Below are positions 34,745-44,569 of a DNA stretch of 46,449 nt, one piece after another. Each line of letters begins with the position of its first letter. The first letter of the stretch is position 1. Position numbers and translations under genes: made by a program. This stretch comes from Calothrix sp. MO_167.B12 (GTDB taxonomy: Bacteria; Cyanobacteriota; Cyanobacteriia; Cyanobacteriales; Nostocaceae). The stretch covers positions 1 to 46,449 of the forward strand of contig JASJCJ010000058.1 of NCBI GenBank assembly GCA_030066045.1. Reading direction: 5' to 3'. Under the pieces are notes generated by a model. That model searched no databases. It saw only the letters and a list, made by a program, of their open reading frames with translations, and was not told the origin of the DNA.

Positions 34745-37700
34745 TTAATTAACGCTCACCATAATACCCTCTAGAGTTCGCAGTAATTCTTGCTCATTAT
34801 AGGGTTTGGAGAAGTAAGCTTGAGCGCCCAATTGCATTGCTAGCTGCCGATGTTTTTCACTACTGCGAGATGTCAACATGGCAACTGGTATATTTTTCAA
34901 ATCTTTATTAGATTTTACGCGACCCAAAAAGCCATAACCATCAATGCGAGGCATTTCAATATCACAAATAACTGCTTGTACCCTTAAACCATTTTCCAGT
35001 TTCTCCAGAGCATCTTGACCATCTTTGGCTTGTTCTACTTGATATCCTCCTTTTTCTAAGGTGAGGGCTAAAAAACGACGCACGTTAATCGAATCATCGA
35101 TAATTAGAATACTACCTTTGTTTTTTATAGGTATTTCGACTGGTTGATTGTCAGCCGGTTTCAGGAATACTGTTTTTAACCTTGCTGATTGTGATTGGTT
35201 ATTTTTGGGGGTACCCTCGTGATTAGCAATCCAATACAGTAATTCATTAATATTCACTAGGGGTACAACCCGCCCGTCCCCAAGAATTGTACAATTACTA
35301 AAACCTTTGGGTAGGGGTATATTACCTTCCACGTGGCGGATTGCCACCTCCTGCTCTCCCCAACAACGCTCCACAACTACTGCTGCTAATTGATTGCCAG
35401 TATTGATAATCAATACACTGGTAGCATTAATTGCTGCTGGTGTTTCTAATTCATAGTGGTCATACTGAGGGCAATTAAACTTCAAATATTGCTCCAACCG
35501 AATTAATGGCAGCATATTGCCTTTGTAGTTGAGCATTTCTCGGTTTGCCATGGGAAATATCAACTCTTTTTGCAGTAAAAACATTTCTTCTACCACATCA
35601 GTGGAAAATGCCAATAACATCCGGTTGTTTTCCACTAATAACACCCTAGCAACGGAAAGGGTAAATGGGACTGACAGAGTAAAGGTAGTTCCGTGACCCA
35701 ATTCTGTATCTACTTTGACATCTCCCCGCACTTGTTGGAGGTTGTTGCGGACTACATCCATACCTACTCCCCGACCGGATAATGTGGTGACTTGATCGCA
35801 AGTGCTAAATCCGGGCTCGAAAATTAAGGATAATAATTCTTCATCGCTGGCATTGCCAATTAAACTATCATCCAAACCCATAGCAATTGCCCGGTGGCGA
35901 ATTTTATCTAGGGAAATGCCTTGCCCATCGTCGCTGATTTTGATGACAATGCGATTGTTCTGCTGCGATGCTTGAATGGTAATTAATCCCTGGTCTGTTT
36001 TCCCACGGCTACGGCGAATGTCTGGGGTTTCAATGCCATGATCGAAAGCGTTACGCAACAGGTGCATTAGGGGATCTGTTAATGCTTCGAGGATGCTACG
36101 CTCAATCAGGGTATTAGCTCCTTCTACCTGCAGTTGGACATTTTTGCCGTATTCCACACTCAAGTCCCGCAAAGCTCTGGGGAAGCGGTTGACTAAGTCT
36201 GATAGGGGTCGCATTCTTACCCGTGTCAGTTTGCTTTGTAACTGCTTCGATGTTTTGTTAAATTTGCGAGAAATTTTATCGGTATCATCCAGACTGATTT
36301 GTAAGTCAGTTGATACTTCCTGTACCTGAACAATGGTTTCCATTACGTCCTGGGACAGTAAGCTTAATTCGTTGTAGCGATCCATTTCTAAGGCATCAAA
36401 TCCCACATTCATGCCTTCTAGGGATTCATTGTCTGCAAATTCTAACTGAGGAGAATCAGGTTGCCTATCGGTGGCGATCGCCGGGGGAGAAACACCGGCA
36501 GGATGCAAATTGTGTGTAGCTATTTTGTCATATCCAGTACGTAGTTTTTGGTTTTCACGCTCTAAAGTTTGTACTCTCTGAGAAAGATTGCCCATTAATT
36601 TACGCAATCTTTCTAGTTGTAAGTTCAACCCGTTGCGCTGGATAATCAATTCTCCAAATAAATCATTAATTTGCTCCAGTTCCTTACTGGGAACCCTAAC
36701 TGTATTTTCCCCGATTTCACTGCGATGATTGGCTGCAATTGGCTCAGTTTTTGGCTCTCGGGATTGGTAATCTGTATGATTAAATTCTTCTAAATTGAGG
36801 GGTTGAGCTGCTGATAATGCCGATGATGCAGTCGCCATATTTTCGTTGGCAAAGGCCGCTTCCAATGCTTGGAAATTCATGGTCAGGATATCAGCATCTA
36901 GATAATTTTCTGGGGATATTTCTGTTGGTTGGGTAGTTGTTGTTGCCTCAGTTGAGGTCGATGGTAAGGTAATATTATCTAGGGAAATTTGTCTGGGCAA
37001 ATTATCCAACTGATTGGTTAATACCAGAGCTTGCGATCGCCTCCATGCAGCCAGTGCTGCGGTGGCAATTTCTGCTACGTCATCAGAGGATGGTGCTGTT
37101 GACAAGCGATCGCTAATCGATTGACAAAGTTGGGCAAATGCTTCTAACTGCAACATTTCCCCCAAACCTCCCAACTCCATTGCCATAATATTTACTTCTT
37201 CCCGTAGGCTGGGTTGGGAAATATCTGCCAACATTGCTTCTAAACGCTGCAAACTTCCTTCCACTTCTGTTTCAAACAGCAGAGGCACAATATCCTGTCC
37301 TTCTTCTGGGGAGAGGATAGTTGTGGCATCTTCCGGGGTAGGATCGCCCAAACGTTGGTGCAATTGGGCAAACACTGGATAACAACTATTTGCTAACCAC
37401 TGCTCGTCAATTATATTACCTTCTGAATGTAAGCCTACTATCTGGCGCAACCAATCAACTCCAGATAGCAGCAAGCTTTGTAACTCAGTGTCTAAGTGTA
37501 AGGAGTTTTTCTGAGTTTTTAGAACTTTAAAACAGTCTTCTAAACGATGGGCTAAATTCGAGAGTTCCCGAAATCCCATCATCCCCGCTCCCCCCTTAAT
37601 AGAGTGAGCGGCTCGCAGTGCGGCATTAATTTTTTCTAATTCAATCCGGTTACTAGAGTTGATTTCTAGTAATACAGTTTCTAGGGTATTAAGATAATCT

Positions 37701-37753
37701 GTCGCTTCCTCCAGGAACTGCATCTGGATTATTAATTCTTTGTCTTGTGACAT
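34745..37753 (-). CDS. CheA-type hybrid histidine kinase
   Basis: The 1002-residue kinase of a chemotaxis-like pathway has an N-terminal Hpt domain with phosphorylatable H50 (AAHSIKGGAGMMG), a second Hpt-like or spacer region, and a Ser/Thr/Gln linker. Next come a P3 dimerisation domain and a HATPase domain with N box HLLRNAFDHG, G1 SDDGQGIS, G2 GRGVGMDV and GHGTTFTL. A CheW-like domain and a C-terminal receiver with D931 (VICDIEMPRIDG) complete it. This resembles HmpE/PixL/PilL-type CheA proteins of cyanobacteria, which control pili-based motility or hormogonium behaviour. It is last in a four-gene cluster, 72 bp after the MCP gene. Confidence 0.93.
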   Translation of the reverse strand: MSQDKELIIQMQFLEEATDYLNTLETVLLEINSSNRIELEKINAALRAAHSIKGGAGMMGFRELSNLAHRLEDCFKVLKTQKNSLHLDTELQSLLLSGVDWLRQIVGLHSEGNIIDEQWLANSCYPVFAQLHQRLGDPTPEDATTILSPEEGQDIVPLLFETEVEGSLQRLEAMLADISQPSLREEVNIMAMELGGLGEMLQLEAFAQLCQSISDRLSTAPSSDDVAEIATAALAAWRRSQALVLTNQLDNLPRQISLDNITLPSTSTEATTTTQPTEISPENYLDADILTMNFQALEAAFANENMATASSALSAAQPLNLEEFNHTDYQSREPKTEPIAANHRSEIGENTVRVPSKELEQINDLFGELIIQRNGLNLQLERLRKLMGNLSQRVQTLERENQKLRTGYDKIATHNLHPAGVSPPAIATDRQPDSPQLEFADNESLEGMNVGFDALEMDRYNELSLLSQDVMETIVQVQEVSTDLQISLDDTDKISRKFNKTSKQLQSKLTRVRMRPLSDLVNRFPRALRDLSVEYGKNVQLQVEGANTLIERSILEALTDPLMHLLRNAFDHGIETPDIRRSRGKTDQGLITIQASQQNNRIVIKISDDGQGISLDKIRHRAIAMGLDDSLIGNASDEELLSLIFEPGFSTCDQVTTLSGRGVGMDVVRNNLQQVRGDVKVDTELGHGTTFTLSVPFTLSVARVLLVENNRMLLAFSTDVVEEMFLLQKELIFPMANREMLNYKGNMLPLIRLEQYLKFNCPQYDHYELETPAAINATSVLIINTGNQLAAVVVERCWGEQEVAIRHVEGNIPLPKGFSNCTILGDGRVVPLVNINELLYWIANHEGTPKNNQSQSARLKTVFLKPADNQPVEIPIKNKGSILIIDDSINVRRFLALTLEKGGYQVEQAKDGQDALEKLENGLRVQAVICDIEMPRIDGYGFLGRVKSNKDLKNIPVAMLTSRSSEKHRQLAMQLGAQAYFSKPYNEQELLRTLEGIMVSVN

Positions 37754-37825
37754 GGCATTTATCCTCAGTCAAGAGTCATTAGTTATGAGCAAAAACGAAA
37801 ACAACTGACAACTAACAACTGACAA

Positions 37826-40639
37826 TTAACTTACCTGGAAGGTACCGACAGTCGCTTGTAATTGTTGGGAAATCTCTACCGTTTGTTGTAAAGAAGCAGA
37901 AACTTGGCGAGAAGATTCACTACTTTCTTGGGATATAGCAGCAATTTCTCTCATCAATTGGCTGACAGTTTGGGCGGTTTGTACCTGAGATGTGGTAGCA
38001 GAGGAAACTGACTGTACCAGGGAATCAATTTGGCGAGACACTGCAAAAATTTGATACAAATTCTGTTTGGCATCTTCCACAATTTGCGTACCTTCAACTA
38101 CTTGGGTAACACCCAATTCCATTGCTTGTGCTAAATCGCTGGTTTCTCGTTGAATATTTTCCACAATTTGTTCTATCTCTTGAGTTGCAGCACCAGAGCG
38201 AGTGGCTAATATGCCTACCTCTTCGGCAACTACTGCAAACCCTTCTCCCTCTTCTCCCGCACGGGCAGCTTCAATTCCAGCATTAATAGCTAATAAATGG
38301 GTTTGCATGGCAATTTCATGAATTAAAGAAACAACCCGGGTAATTTGCTGCATGGATTCTCCTAGACGCTTCACTTTTTTAGCTGTGTCGCCCACTGTTT
38401 CCCTTAAGGAGAGGATATTTTGCACAGTCAACTCCATTGCTTCCCCGCTGTGTTGAGTGTTACTAGCAGCTTGATTTGCTACCGTGGCAACTTCTTGGGT
38501 GTTGGATGCTAGGGATTGCATGGAGTCATTCATTTGATCCACGGCATCTAATACACGTTCTATCTCTGTAGTTTGGGTGAGCGTTGATTCTGCAAGTTGC
38601 CTAGTGGCTGTTTCGCTGGTTGCCAAAGAATTGTTTACCTGGGAGGCTGTTTCTTGAACTTGGGTAACAATTAAACGCAAACTCTCGATGATTGAGTTGA
38701 AAAAGTCGGCTACAATGCCAATTTCTCCAGATGTAATTTCGGCTCTCACTCTCAAGTCACCACTGGCTGCCCCTTCTACATCATTTAATAATTCTAAAAG
38801 CTGACTTTGTAGTTGTTCTTTTTGTTGCTTTTCTTTTTGTTTGGCTTGTTCTAATGCTTCTAAAACTTTTGTCTGTTCTAAGGCATAGCCAACTTGAGTC
38901 ACTAGCTGTTTAAATAGATCGATTTCTCCTTGTTGCCAGATATGGGGAGCTTGGCAATGATGGACAATCATTAATCCCAGTAATTCCCCATGAATCAGAA
39001 TTGGTGCAATCAAATTAGCCTTAATTGCATATTTCTCCAACATTTCCATGTAGCACTGGGCATTAGGCATTTGCAGCTCTTCATAAATGTTAGATATTGA
39101 CTGTACCTCTACCCTACCATCCTTGTAACTTTGGATATGGCGCTCTCGAAAACAAGGATCGTCGATTACTTCTCCGATAATCGAGGAGCATCCTTGGGCT
39201 AGTGATTCGGCAATAATTTCACCATCCCAAGTTGGGGGATTGAATTGATAAATAACTGCGCGATCAGCGTTCAGTACGTAGCGAATTTGTTCTACAGATG
39301 TAGTGAAAATATCTTCTTTGTTGAGGTTTTTACGGGTGAGGAGAGTAATATCTGTGAGAGATTTTTCCCTTTCTGATTCTAAATCCCGTTCTTTTAACAG
39401 CAGTTGTAATTGTGATGCCATCTGGTTAATATTTTGACCTAAAACACCCAATTCATCTTCTCGACGGATCTGTAAACGGGTATTAAAGTCCCCTTGACCA
39501 AGTTTTGCTACTGCTGCTGTGGCTTGAAGAATTGGTTGGGTTTCCCTACGTGCTAACCAAGCGGCGATTACTCCTACAATTAATGCTGTTAATCCCGTAC
39601 CAATGGCGAGTGCTAATAATAATTCTGTTTGAGATGCAAAGGCACTGGCTCGCTCTGTGGCAGTCACTATCTTCCACTGTAAATTAGATAGCTGTGGGGA
39701 TTGTGGCAAAGGTACATAGCTAACTAATTCTGCCTGGGAGTTATTTTTCTGCTCTACGACAAAAGTATTACTTTGCTGTGTATCTACTAGCTTTAATAAT
39801 GGCTTGTACTCATCTACTAATTTTTTGCCCACATATTTTTTTTCTGAGCTGAGGAAAATTTGCCCAGAACCATTTATAAAATGGTATTCCTCAGCATTGT
39901 TCAGTGATGCATAGTTTTTAACTACTACCGCCAGCCTTTGCATGGGCATCCTGGCTCGAATAATGGCAATTGTTTCCCCACTGTCAGGTTGTTTCACTGG
40001 TGCTGCCACGTAAACACTCTTTTGACCAGAACTTTGGGAGTCCATTGGCTGGGTAAGGTAGGGACGATCTGTTTCCTTCACTGTTTGAAAGTAGGAACGA
40101 TCTTGATGGTTGGGCAGAGGTTCCCCTGTTGATTGGGTAATCACATCTCCGTTGAGGTCAAAAACAGCAATGCTGTCATATACTTGGTTTTCTATAAATT
40201 TATCCAGTGCAGCTTGTTTGGAGCGATCGCTGACCGATGTTCTGATATTATCATTAGCCAGTACCGGCAGATTTGCCATGAATTCAATATCTGCATAGCG
40301 TTCTAGCATAAAGCTATTAACTTGATTGGCAAAGCTGGTAGCTGCTGCTTGTTGTTGTTGAGATATCTTTTCATTCACAGATCTGCTCGCCAATTTATTT
40401 GCTAGCAATCCCACTGCCAATACTGGTACAGTGCAAAGAGCGATCGCTAAAACTGTTGCTTTTGTCCGCCAACTAATCTGTTTATAAGTTTGTACTAGCC
40501 GATTTTGATTAGTATGATGATTGCCATTTTGATTAGATATGGATGTGGATTGAAGAGCATTGATATTTTCTAATGATGATAAATTAGATGAATTATTTTG
40601 GACATCACCACTTTGACTATTGTCTGTTTGATTAAACAT
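37826..40639 (-). CDS. Methyl-accepting chemotaxis protein with dCache-like and DXCF-type GAF domains
   Basis: The 937-residue receptor has a polar N-terminus, a helix at about 62-82, a periplasmic double-Cache-like domain (85-330), a helix at about 340-362, HAMP (363-415), GAF (about 435-590), a coiled coil or second HAMP (600-670), and the MCP signalling domain. The MCP hairpin tip is [20 protein letters not shown]. The GAF domain has D494-P-C496-F and C529-Y530 before [18 protein letters not shown]. These are the two cysteine positions of DXCF cyanobacteriochromes (second Cys and bilin-attaching Cys), although the usual CH is CY here. It may thus sense both a periplasmic ligand and light. 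The cheW-like gene is upstream and the cheA-like gene downstream. Confidence 0.9.
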   Translation of the reverse strand: MFNQTDNSQSGDVQNNSSNLSSLENINALQSTSISNQNGNHHTNQNRLVQTYKQISWRTKATVLAIALCTVPVLAVGLLANKLASRSVNEKISQQQQAAATSFANQVNSFMLERYADIEFMANLPVLANDNIRTSVSDRSKQAALDKFIENQVYDSIAVFDLNGDVITQSTGEPLPNHQDRSYFQTVKETDRPYLTQPMDSQSSGQKSVYVAAPVKQPDSGETIAIIRARMPMQRLAVVVKNYASLNNAEEYHFINGSGQIFLSSEKKYVGKKLVDEYKPLLKLVDTQQSNTFVVEQKNNSQAELVSYVPLPQSPQLSNLQWKIVTATERASAFASQTELLLALAIGTGLTALIVGVIAAWLARRETQPILQATAAVAKLGQGDFNTRLQIRREDELGVLGQNINQMASQLQLLLKERDLESEREKSLTDITLLTRKNLNKEDIFTTSVEQIRYVLNADRAVIYQFNPPTWDGEIIAESLAQGCSSIIGEVIDDPCFRERHIQSYKDGRVEVQSISNIYEELQMPNAQCYMEMLEKYAIKANLIAPILIHGELLGLMIVHHCQAPHIWQQGEIDLFKQLVTQVGYALEQTKVLEALEQAKQKEKQQKEQLQSQLLELLNDVEGAASGDLRVRAEITSGEIGIVADFFNSIIESLRLIVTQVQETASQVNNSLATSETATRQLAESTLTQTTEIERVLDAVDQMNDSMQSLASNTQEVATVANQAASNTQHSGEAMELTVQNILSLRETVGDTAKKVKRLGESMQQITRVVSLIHEIAMQTHLLAINAGIEAARAGEEGEGFAVVAEEVGILATRSGAATQEIEQIVENIQRETSDLAQAMELGVTQVVEGTQIVEDAKQNLYQIFAVSRQIDSLVQSVSSATTSQVQTAQTVSQLMREIAAISQESSESSRQVSASLQQTVEISQQLQATVGTFQVS

Positions 40640-40703
40640 AAATTATTGTCCTAATTGTAGCTGAATAAGCTACTACAGTATGTTTTTTAGTTCTGAGTAC
40701 AAC

Positions 40704-41192
40704 TTAATCAATGCGAAGCAAAGAAGACTGCATAATTGCTCGTGCATCTAGCACTAGCAATATTTCTTGTGCTTGGACAACACACCCTCTTAAATACGGA
40801 ACCAAACTAGTTGCTACTTGACCAATGGGAGATACAATATCATCAGGCATAAATTTAGTATTACCCTTGATATTATGTACAACTAAACCCAACAGGATTG
40901 ATTCGACTTTAATGACAATGATACTAAATTGCCGACTCCGATAATGGGTAGATTCTAAGTTGAGAATCATTGGTAAATCAACAACCCAAAGAATACGACT
41001 TCGCCAGCTCATTAAACCCATAATGCAAGCTGGCATATTGGGCATAGGAGTTATTGCTTCTCCAGGTACCACCATTGCTTCTTGGGTGTATTTGGCAGAT
41101 AATACAGCAGAAGTTACCGGATTCAGGTGAAAATGAAGATAAGTCTCTCCCTGAGTTTTGATATTTTTTTGTGAAACTTGAGAACTATTCAT
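40704..41192 (-). CDS. CheW-like coupling protein
   Basis: The 162-residue protein has the CheW fold: LHFHLNPVTSAVLSAKYTQEAMVV at the start, a PNMPACIMGLMSWRSRILWVVDLP core, the LLGLVVHNIKG strand, and LRGCVVQAQEILLVLDARAI at the end. It couples the MCP to the CheA-like kinase. It lies second in the cluster, 64 bp before the MCP gene. A perfect 16-bp palindrome, ATCAAAAATTTTTGAT (41225-41240), lies 32 bp before its ATG. Confidence 0.88.
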   Translation of the reverse strand: MNSSQVSQKNIKTQGETYLHFHLNPVTSAVLSAKYTQEAMVVPGEAITPMPNMPACIMGLMSWRSRILWVVDLPMILNLESTHYRSRQFSIIVIKVESILLGLVVHNIKGNTKFMPDDIVSPIGQVATSLVPYLRGCVVQAQEILLVLDARAIMQSSLLRID

Positions 41193-41357
41193 AATTCATT
41201 GATTATGTTAAATAACATTAATTTATCAAAAATTTTTGATGATTTTTAAGTATCATGTTTGCACCATAGTAAATAGATAATTTAAAATCATCAAATTATG
41301 ACGATATGAATATGCGATCGCCAACCCGAAAATAGGACATATTAATGATATTTCAAG

Positions 41358-42425
41358 TTATTTATCAACCGCCAAATTTTTAAATATTATTTTTAATAAA
41401 TCTGCTTGAGTAAATGGTTTAGTTAAATAGCCCGAAGACCTAACCATTTTTGCTTTTGCTTTATCTAAAAAGCCTTTTCTTCCAGTCACCATGATGATAG
41501 GAGTATGCTTAAATCTCGAATGTCTCCGGAGCAAAGAACATAACTCGTAACCATCTAAATTGGGCATTTCCACATCCAAGAGAATCAGATCAGGCTGACT
41601 ACGTAAAATTTGCATTAAAGCCTTGACTGGATCGTTAATTGCAATTACAGAAAATACATTTTTGTCTAAAAAATGTTTGATAGACCGTAATACAGTAGGA
41701 CTGTCATCGATACAAGCGATGGTATAGATATGCTGCTCAACGGATTGTGAAACAGTTGGATGTTGCTCATAGTCAGGATTTTCCAAGCCATGTTGTGATA
41801 ATTGCGGATCAATTTGTTCCTGTGTAAGTGCAGGTATAGTATTAGATAATACTGGAGGAGAACTATTAATTATATTTGCAGATTGAACATTCTGCTTACT
41901 TTTTAATTTTTTTTGACAATGTTCCACCAACAACCGCATTTCTAATCGACAGAACTTGGGTAATACGTCTAATGAAGATTCTTGACTAAACTCATATTTA
42001 CCTTCCTTTAATGTCAGAAAACACTCTAGAGCTTCTTTGGCTAACTTATCTATCAGGATTGCTGCTTCAGTGGTATTAATATAATCTCGATCTACTAAAT
42101 AGCAAATAACAGCATAATCAGTGGGTGCTAGAGAGCGATTCTCTCCCGTACTATTGAATGTGAAACCTGCTTCTAGCCATTCTGAACTATGAAACTGGGG
42201 AATATTGGGATTTAATTTTTGTAAATAATATTCAAGTCGCTCAAACAGTTCTTCTGAATAAGAGGCATAAATCAATTTACCCCCTTCTAGATAGATAGAC
42301 CAAGATTCTGTATATGTATATATACACAATTTCCCCGTCGCTTTTCGACTGGTTAGCTGGGCTAACAGGGATAGAGGGTATATCTTCTGTAATAAGCTAT
42401 AGCTATCTATATGGATTGTACTCAT
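41358..42425 (-). CDS. PatA-like response regulator (DUF4388/PATAN + receiver)
   Basis: The 355-residue protein has an N-terminal PATAN (DUF4388) domain (about 12-175, with GKLCIYTY, WSIYLEGGKLIYA and LKEGKYEF), a Gln/Ser-rich linker (178-230), and a C-terminal receiver with D240-D241, the phosphoacceptor D284 (LILLDVEMPNLDG) and the conserved Thr and Lys (MVTGRKG, LTKPF). PatA/PixG/HmpA proteins of this layout open chemotaxis-like operons in cyanobacteria and act as output regulators of heterocyst patterning, phototaxis or hormogonium motility. It is first in this cluster. The separate CheY-like gene usually found next is missing. Confidence 0.9.
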   Translation of the reverse strand: MSTIHIDSYSLLQKIYPLSLLAQLTSRKATGKLCIYTYTESWSIYLEGGKLIYASYSEELFERLEYYLQKLNPNIPQFHSSEWLEAGFTFNSTGENRSLAPTDYAVICYLVDRDYINTTEAAILIDKLAKEALECFLTLKEGKYEFSQESSLDVLPKFCRLEMRLLVEHCQKKLKSKQNVQSANIINSSPPVLSNTIPALTQEQIDPQLSQHGLENPDYEQHPTVSQSVEQHIYTIACIDDSPTVLRSIKHFLDKNVFSVIAINDPVKALMQILRSQPDLILLDVEMPNLDGYELCSLLRRHSRFKHTPIIMVTGRKGFLDKAKAKMVRSSGYLTKPFTQADLLKIIFKNLAVDK

Positions 42426-42468
42426 CTTGCTTTCCCTGAAATTAAAGAACTTGGAGGATGACTTTTAG

Positions 42469-42645
42469 TTGTATTCCACAATTAAAGTTGATGATATCAA
42501 AGCCTTTTTAGCACAAAGTACAAATTTTATACTCTGCATTGCTGAATATATTCAACCTCAGGTTTTGGTTTCAAAGACAATTGAAACCAAAATTGAAGAA
42601 TGGAGGAGACAGGGAGAATTGGAATTAGAAGGCAAAAGCGGGTAA
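42469..42645 (+). pseudogene. Possible remnant of a small gene (58 codons)
   Basis: An open frame starts at TTG right after a TAG and encodes VDDIKAFLAQSTNFILCIAE followed by a charged helix ending IEEWRRQGELELEGKSG. The composition looks protein-like. A GGAGG at 42453-42457 and an ATG at 42459 in another frame suggest that an original start was separated by a frameshift. I do not recognise the family. It may also be chance. Confidence 0.3.
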
Positions 42646-42968
42646 TGAGTCAGGAATTCTGAACCACCCCTAATTACCGCCCCATTAAAACACTTTACGC
42701 ATTTTAATCAAGGTTTTAAACCCAAATGCTCACCTCGGCAATAGGGCTACTCAATCGACAAGCAAACCTCCAGCTCTCGCTGCCCTCTGCCCTCTGCCTT
42801 TCTTGGGCAGCTAGATAAGTTTGATTTGTTACTATTACAGTCCCTAATACTGAGCCTATCAGACTTTTTTCCCATGAAAGATGAAAAAGCATTAAAAATT
42901 AGATGAAGTAAATAAGAAGGATTCAATTAACTGGTATCTATAATTACATAATTTGATATGTGACGACT

Positions 42969-43097
42969 ACTCCCTTCCCGGCAGAAGATTACCTATAACG
43001 TAGGTTGGGTTGAACGAAGTGAAACCCAACGATATGCTGGGTTTCGTCCCTCAACCCAGCCTACAATTTTTCGGTAATTTTATAGCGGGAAGGGAGT
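42969..43097. mobile_element. Palindromic MITE-like element, family 3
   Basis: The ends ACTCCCTTCCCG (42969-42980) and CGGGAAGGGAGT (43086-43097) are a perfect 12-bp inverted repeat. Imperfect complementarity continues inward (GATTACC/GGTAATTT, GTAGGTTGGGTT/AACCCAGCCTAC), so nearly all 129 bp can fold into a hairpin. No coding capacity. Only one complete copy is in the window. Confidence 0.65.
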
Positions 43098-43458
43098 AAG
43101 AGGGAGAGGGGAGTGTGGGGAGGGAAGGAGTGATAAATTAAAGACTGTCAAGCATCAACTATCAACCATCAACCATTTTCAAGTTAGCCCCTCACGGAAA
43201 AATCCCCACAACCTGCCCATGAAAATAATTTCCTCACTCTGGGCGGGGAAACCCCGCCCCTACTCCTACTCTACGAGAAGCCACTTCGTGTCTACACTCC
43301 TTCCCTCCTTCCCTCCATCACTCCCTATTTTCAAGCTAGGAGGCAGGGGGCAGAAGGCAAAAGGGAAAAGGATTTGACTTGTTTCTTAATGGGTGGGGCG
43401 GGGAAGTTTAATTCTTTATTACTTATTTAGGAATAATACTTGATTTTTGAAAAAATAC

Positions 43459-43616
43459 GTAGTGGACTGACACGCCAAAAAATGTAGGTTGGGTTGAGCG
43501 ATAGGGAAACCCAACAAAGCTTTACTGATGTTGGGTTTCATTCTATTGCTACGCAACGCTAACGCGAACAACCCAACCTACACCTATTGCACTATTTTAG
43601 CTGTGTCAATCCAGTA
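43459..43616. mobile_element. MITE, family 2, inverted copy with 21-bp insert
   Basis: This is the reverse complement of the 7561-7696 element, with the same ends (GTAGTGGACTGACAC ... GTGTCAATCCAGTA). It differs by an extra 'gctacgcaacgctaacgcg'-type block near 43548-43568, a fragment of the mosaic repeat seen elsewhere. Confidence 0.75.
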
Positions 43617-43680
43617 GGGTGCGTATAGCCCTCCGGGCATGGCTACGCTAAAGCGTAAGCGCGTAACGCACCCTATAAAC

Positions 43681-43708
43681 TAAAAAGCTAGAATGGTAAA
43701 TTCTAGCT
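43681..43708 (-). terminator. Rho-independent terminator after rplU-rpmA
   Basis: On the minus strand AGCTAGAAT pairs perfectly with ATTCTAGCT around a 5-base loop and is followed by TTTTTA. It lies about 150 bp downstream of rpmA. Confidence 0.65.
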
Positions 43709-43855
43709 CTTCAAATTCTGGAAGACTATATGTATTGTTGTGATACCAAAAATGAAGCACAAAATACATCAAAAACGTTGACAATTGTCTACAAAGGTCT
43801 AACCTTGTCTACAAAAGATTCGGCTGTAACGGGAGATTCTTGTTTTATGCAAATA

Positions 43856-44134
43856 TTAAGCATTTGCTGGAGCTTCAGTCACAGCAGGGTAAACACTAAC
43901 TTTCTTCCGGCTTTTACCTTTACGTTCAAAGGCAACAATACCATCAACTAAGGCAAAAAGAGTATCATCGCTACCAATACCCACATTGTTACCAGGGTGA
44001 AATTTAGTACCGCGCTGACGCACCAGGATATTACCTGCACGAACAGTTTGACCGCCGTAGCGTTTTACACCTAGTCGTTGAGCATTAGAATCACGACCAT
44101 TACGAGTACTACCTGTTCCTTTCTTATGAGCCAT
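43856..44134 (-). CDS. rpmA: 50S ribosomal protein L27
   Basis: The 92-residue protein begins [19 protein letters not shown], whose basic N-terminal tail reaches the peptidyl-transferase centre. It contains [20 protein letters not shown] and [16 protein letters not shown], the L27 family signature. Length is normal. It lies 30 bp downstream of rplU, the standard L21-L27 operon, and a terminator follows. Confidence 0.98.
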   Translation of the reverse strand: MAHKKGTGSTRNGRDSNAQRLGVKRYGGQTVRAGNILVRQRGTKFHPGNNVGIGSDDTLFALVDGIVAFERKGKSRKKVSVYPAVTEAPANA

Positions 44135-44164
44135 AATTTCCTCTTGTAGGTTTACTTGTTATTA

Positions 44165-44569
44165 TTATTCAGCGGTTGCTTCGGCGGAAGATTCATTTGT
44201 AGCTTCTTCGGCAGACGATTCACTTGTAGCTTCTTGTGATGCTAATATCGAACCATTGAGGCTAATGGAATTAATCATCAATCTGGTTAGTTCCTGGCGA
44301 TGTCCGCGTTTTTTACGGGTTTTCTTTTTCGGCTTCATTTTATATACCAGGACTTTACGCCCTCTCAGGTGCCGCATTACCGTCCCTTCTACTTTGGCTC
44401 CTGCAACCAAAGGTTGTCCGATGGTAACTTCACCATCATGCTGAACCAACAAAACAGATTCTATACTAACTTTTTCATCTGGCTCAGTTGCAAGCAGTTC
44501 AATATCGTAAAAACGACCTGGTTCCACCCGTAACTGTTTACCACCAGTCTCAATAATTGCGTAAGTCAT
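44165..44569 (-). CDS. rplU: 50S ribosomal protein L21
   Basis: The 134-residue protein has the L21 hallmarks: [18 protein letters not shown], the basic region [19 protein letters not shown] that binds 23S rRNA, and TRLMINSI. After about residue 108 it carries an acidic Ser/Glu/Ala tail with two ESSAE units, absent from the compact bacterial form. It is the first gene of the L21-L27 operon. The leader just upstream can fold into a small hairpin (GTATGC-ACG-GCATATAC), which might matter for control. Confidence 0.97.
   Translation of the reverse strand: MTYAIIETGGKQLRVEPGRFYDIELLATEPDEKVSIESVLLVQHDGEVTIGQPLVAGAKVEGTVMRHLRGRKVLVYKMKPKKKTRKKRGHRQELTRLMINSISLNGSILASQEATSESSAEEATNESSAEATAE

Larger units (their letters stand above)
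42426..43855. other. Long gap with repeats, MITEs and a possible gene remnant
   Basis: Contents: a 58-codon frame (42469-42645), low-complexity 'ccctctgccctctgcc' DNA near 42780, a hairpin element (42969-43097), GC-rich 'gggcggggaaaccccgccc' DNA near 43240, a family-2 MITE (43459-43616), a TAGGGTGCGT/ACGCACCCTA repeat (43614-43676) and the terminator facing rpmA (43681-43708). No intact gene is evident. Confidence 0.6.

Noticed and set aside
41225-41240. 16-bp palindrome before the cheW-like gene considered as an operator
   Set aside because: ATCAAAAATTTTTGAT is A/T-only in its core and may arise by chance in this AT-rich gap; it is noted with the gene but not listed as a site.
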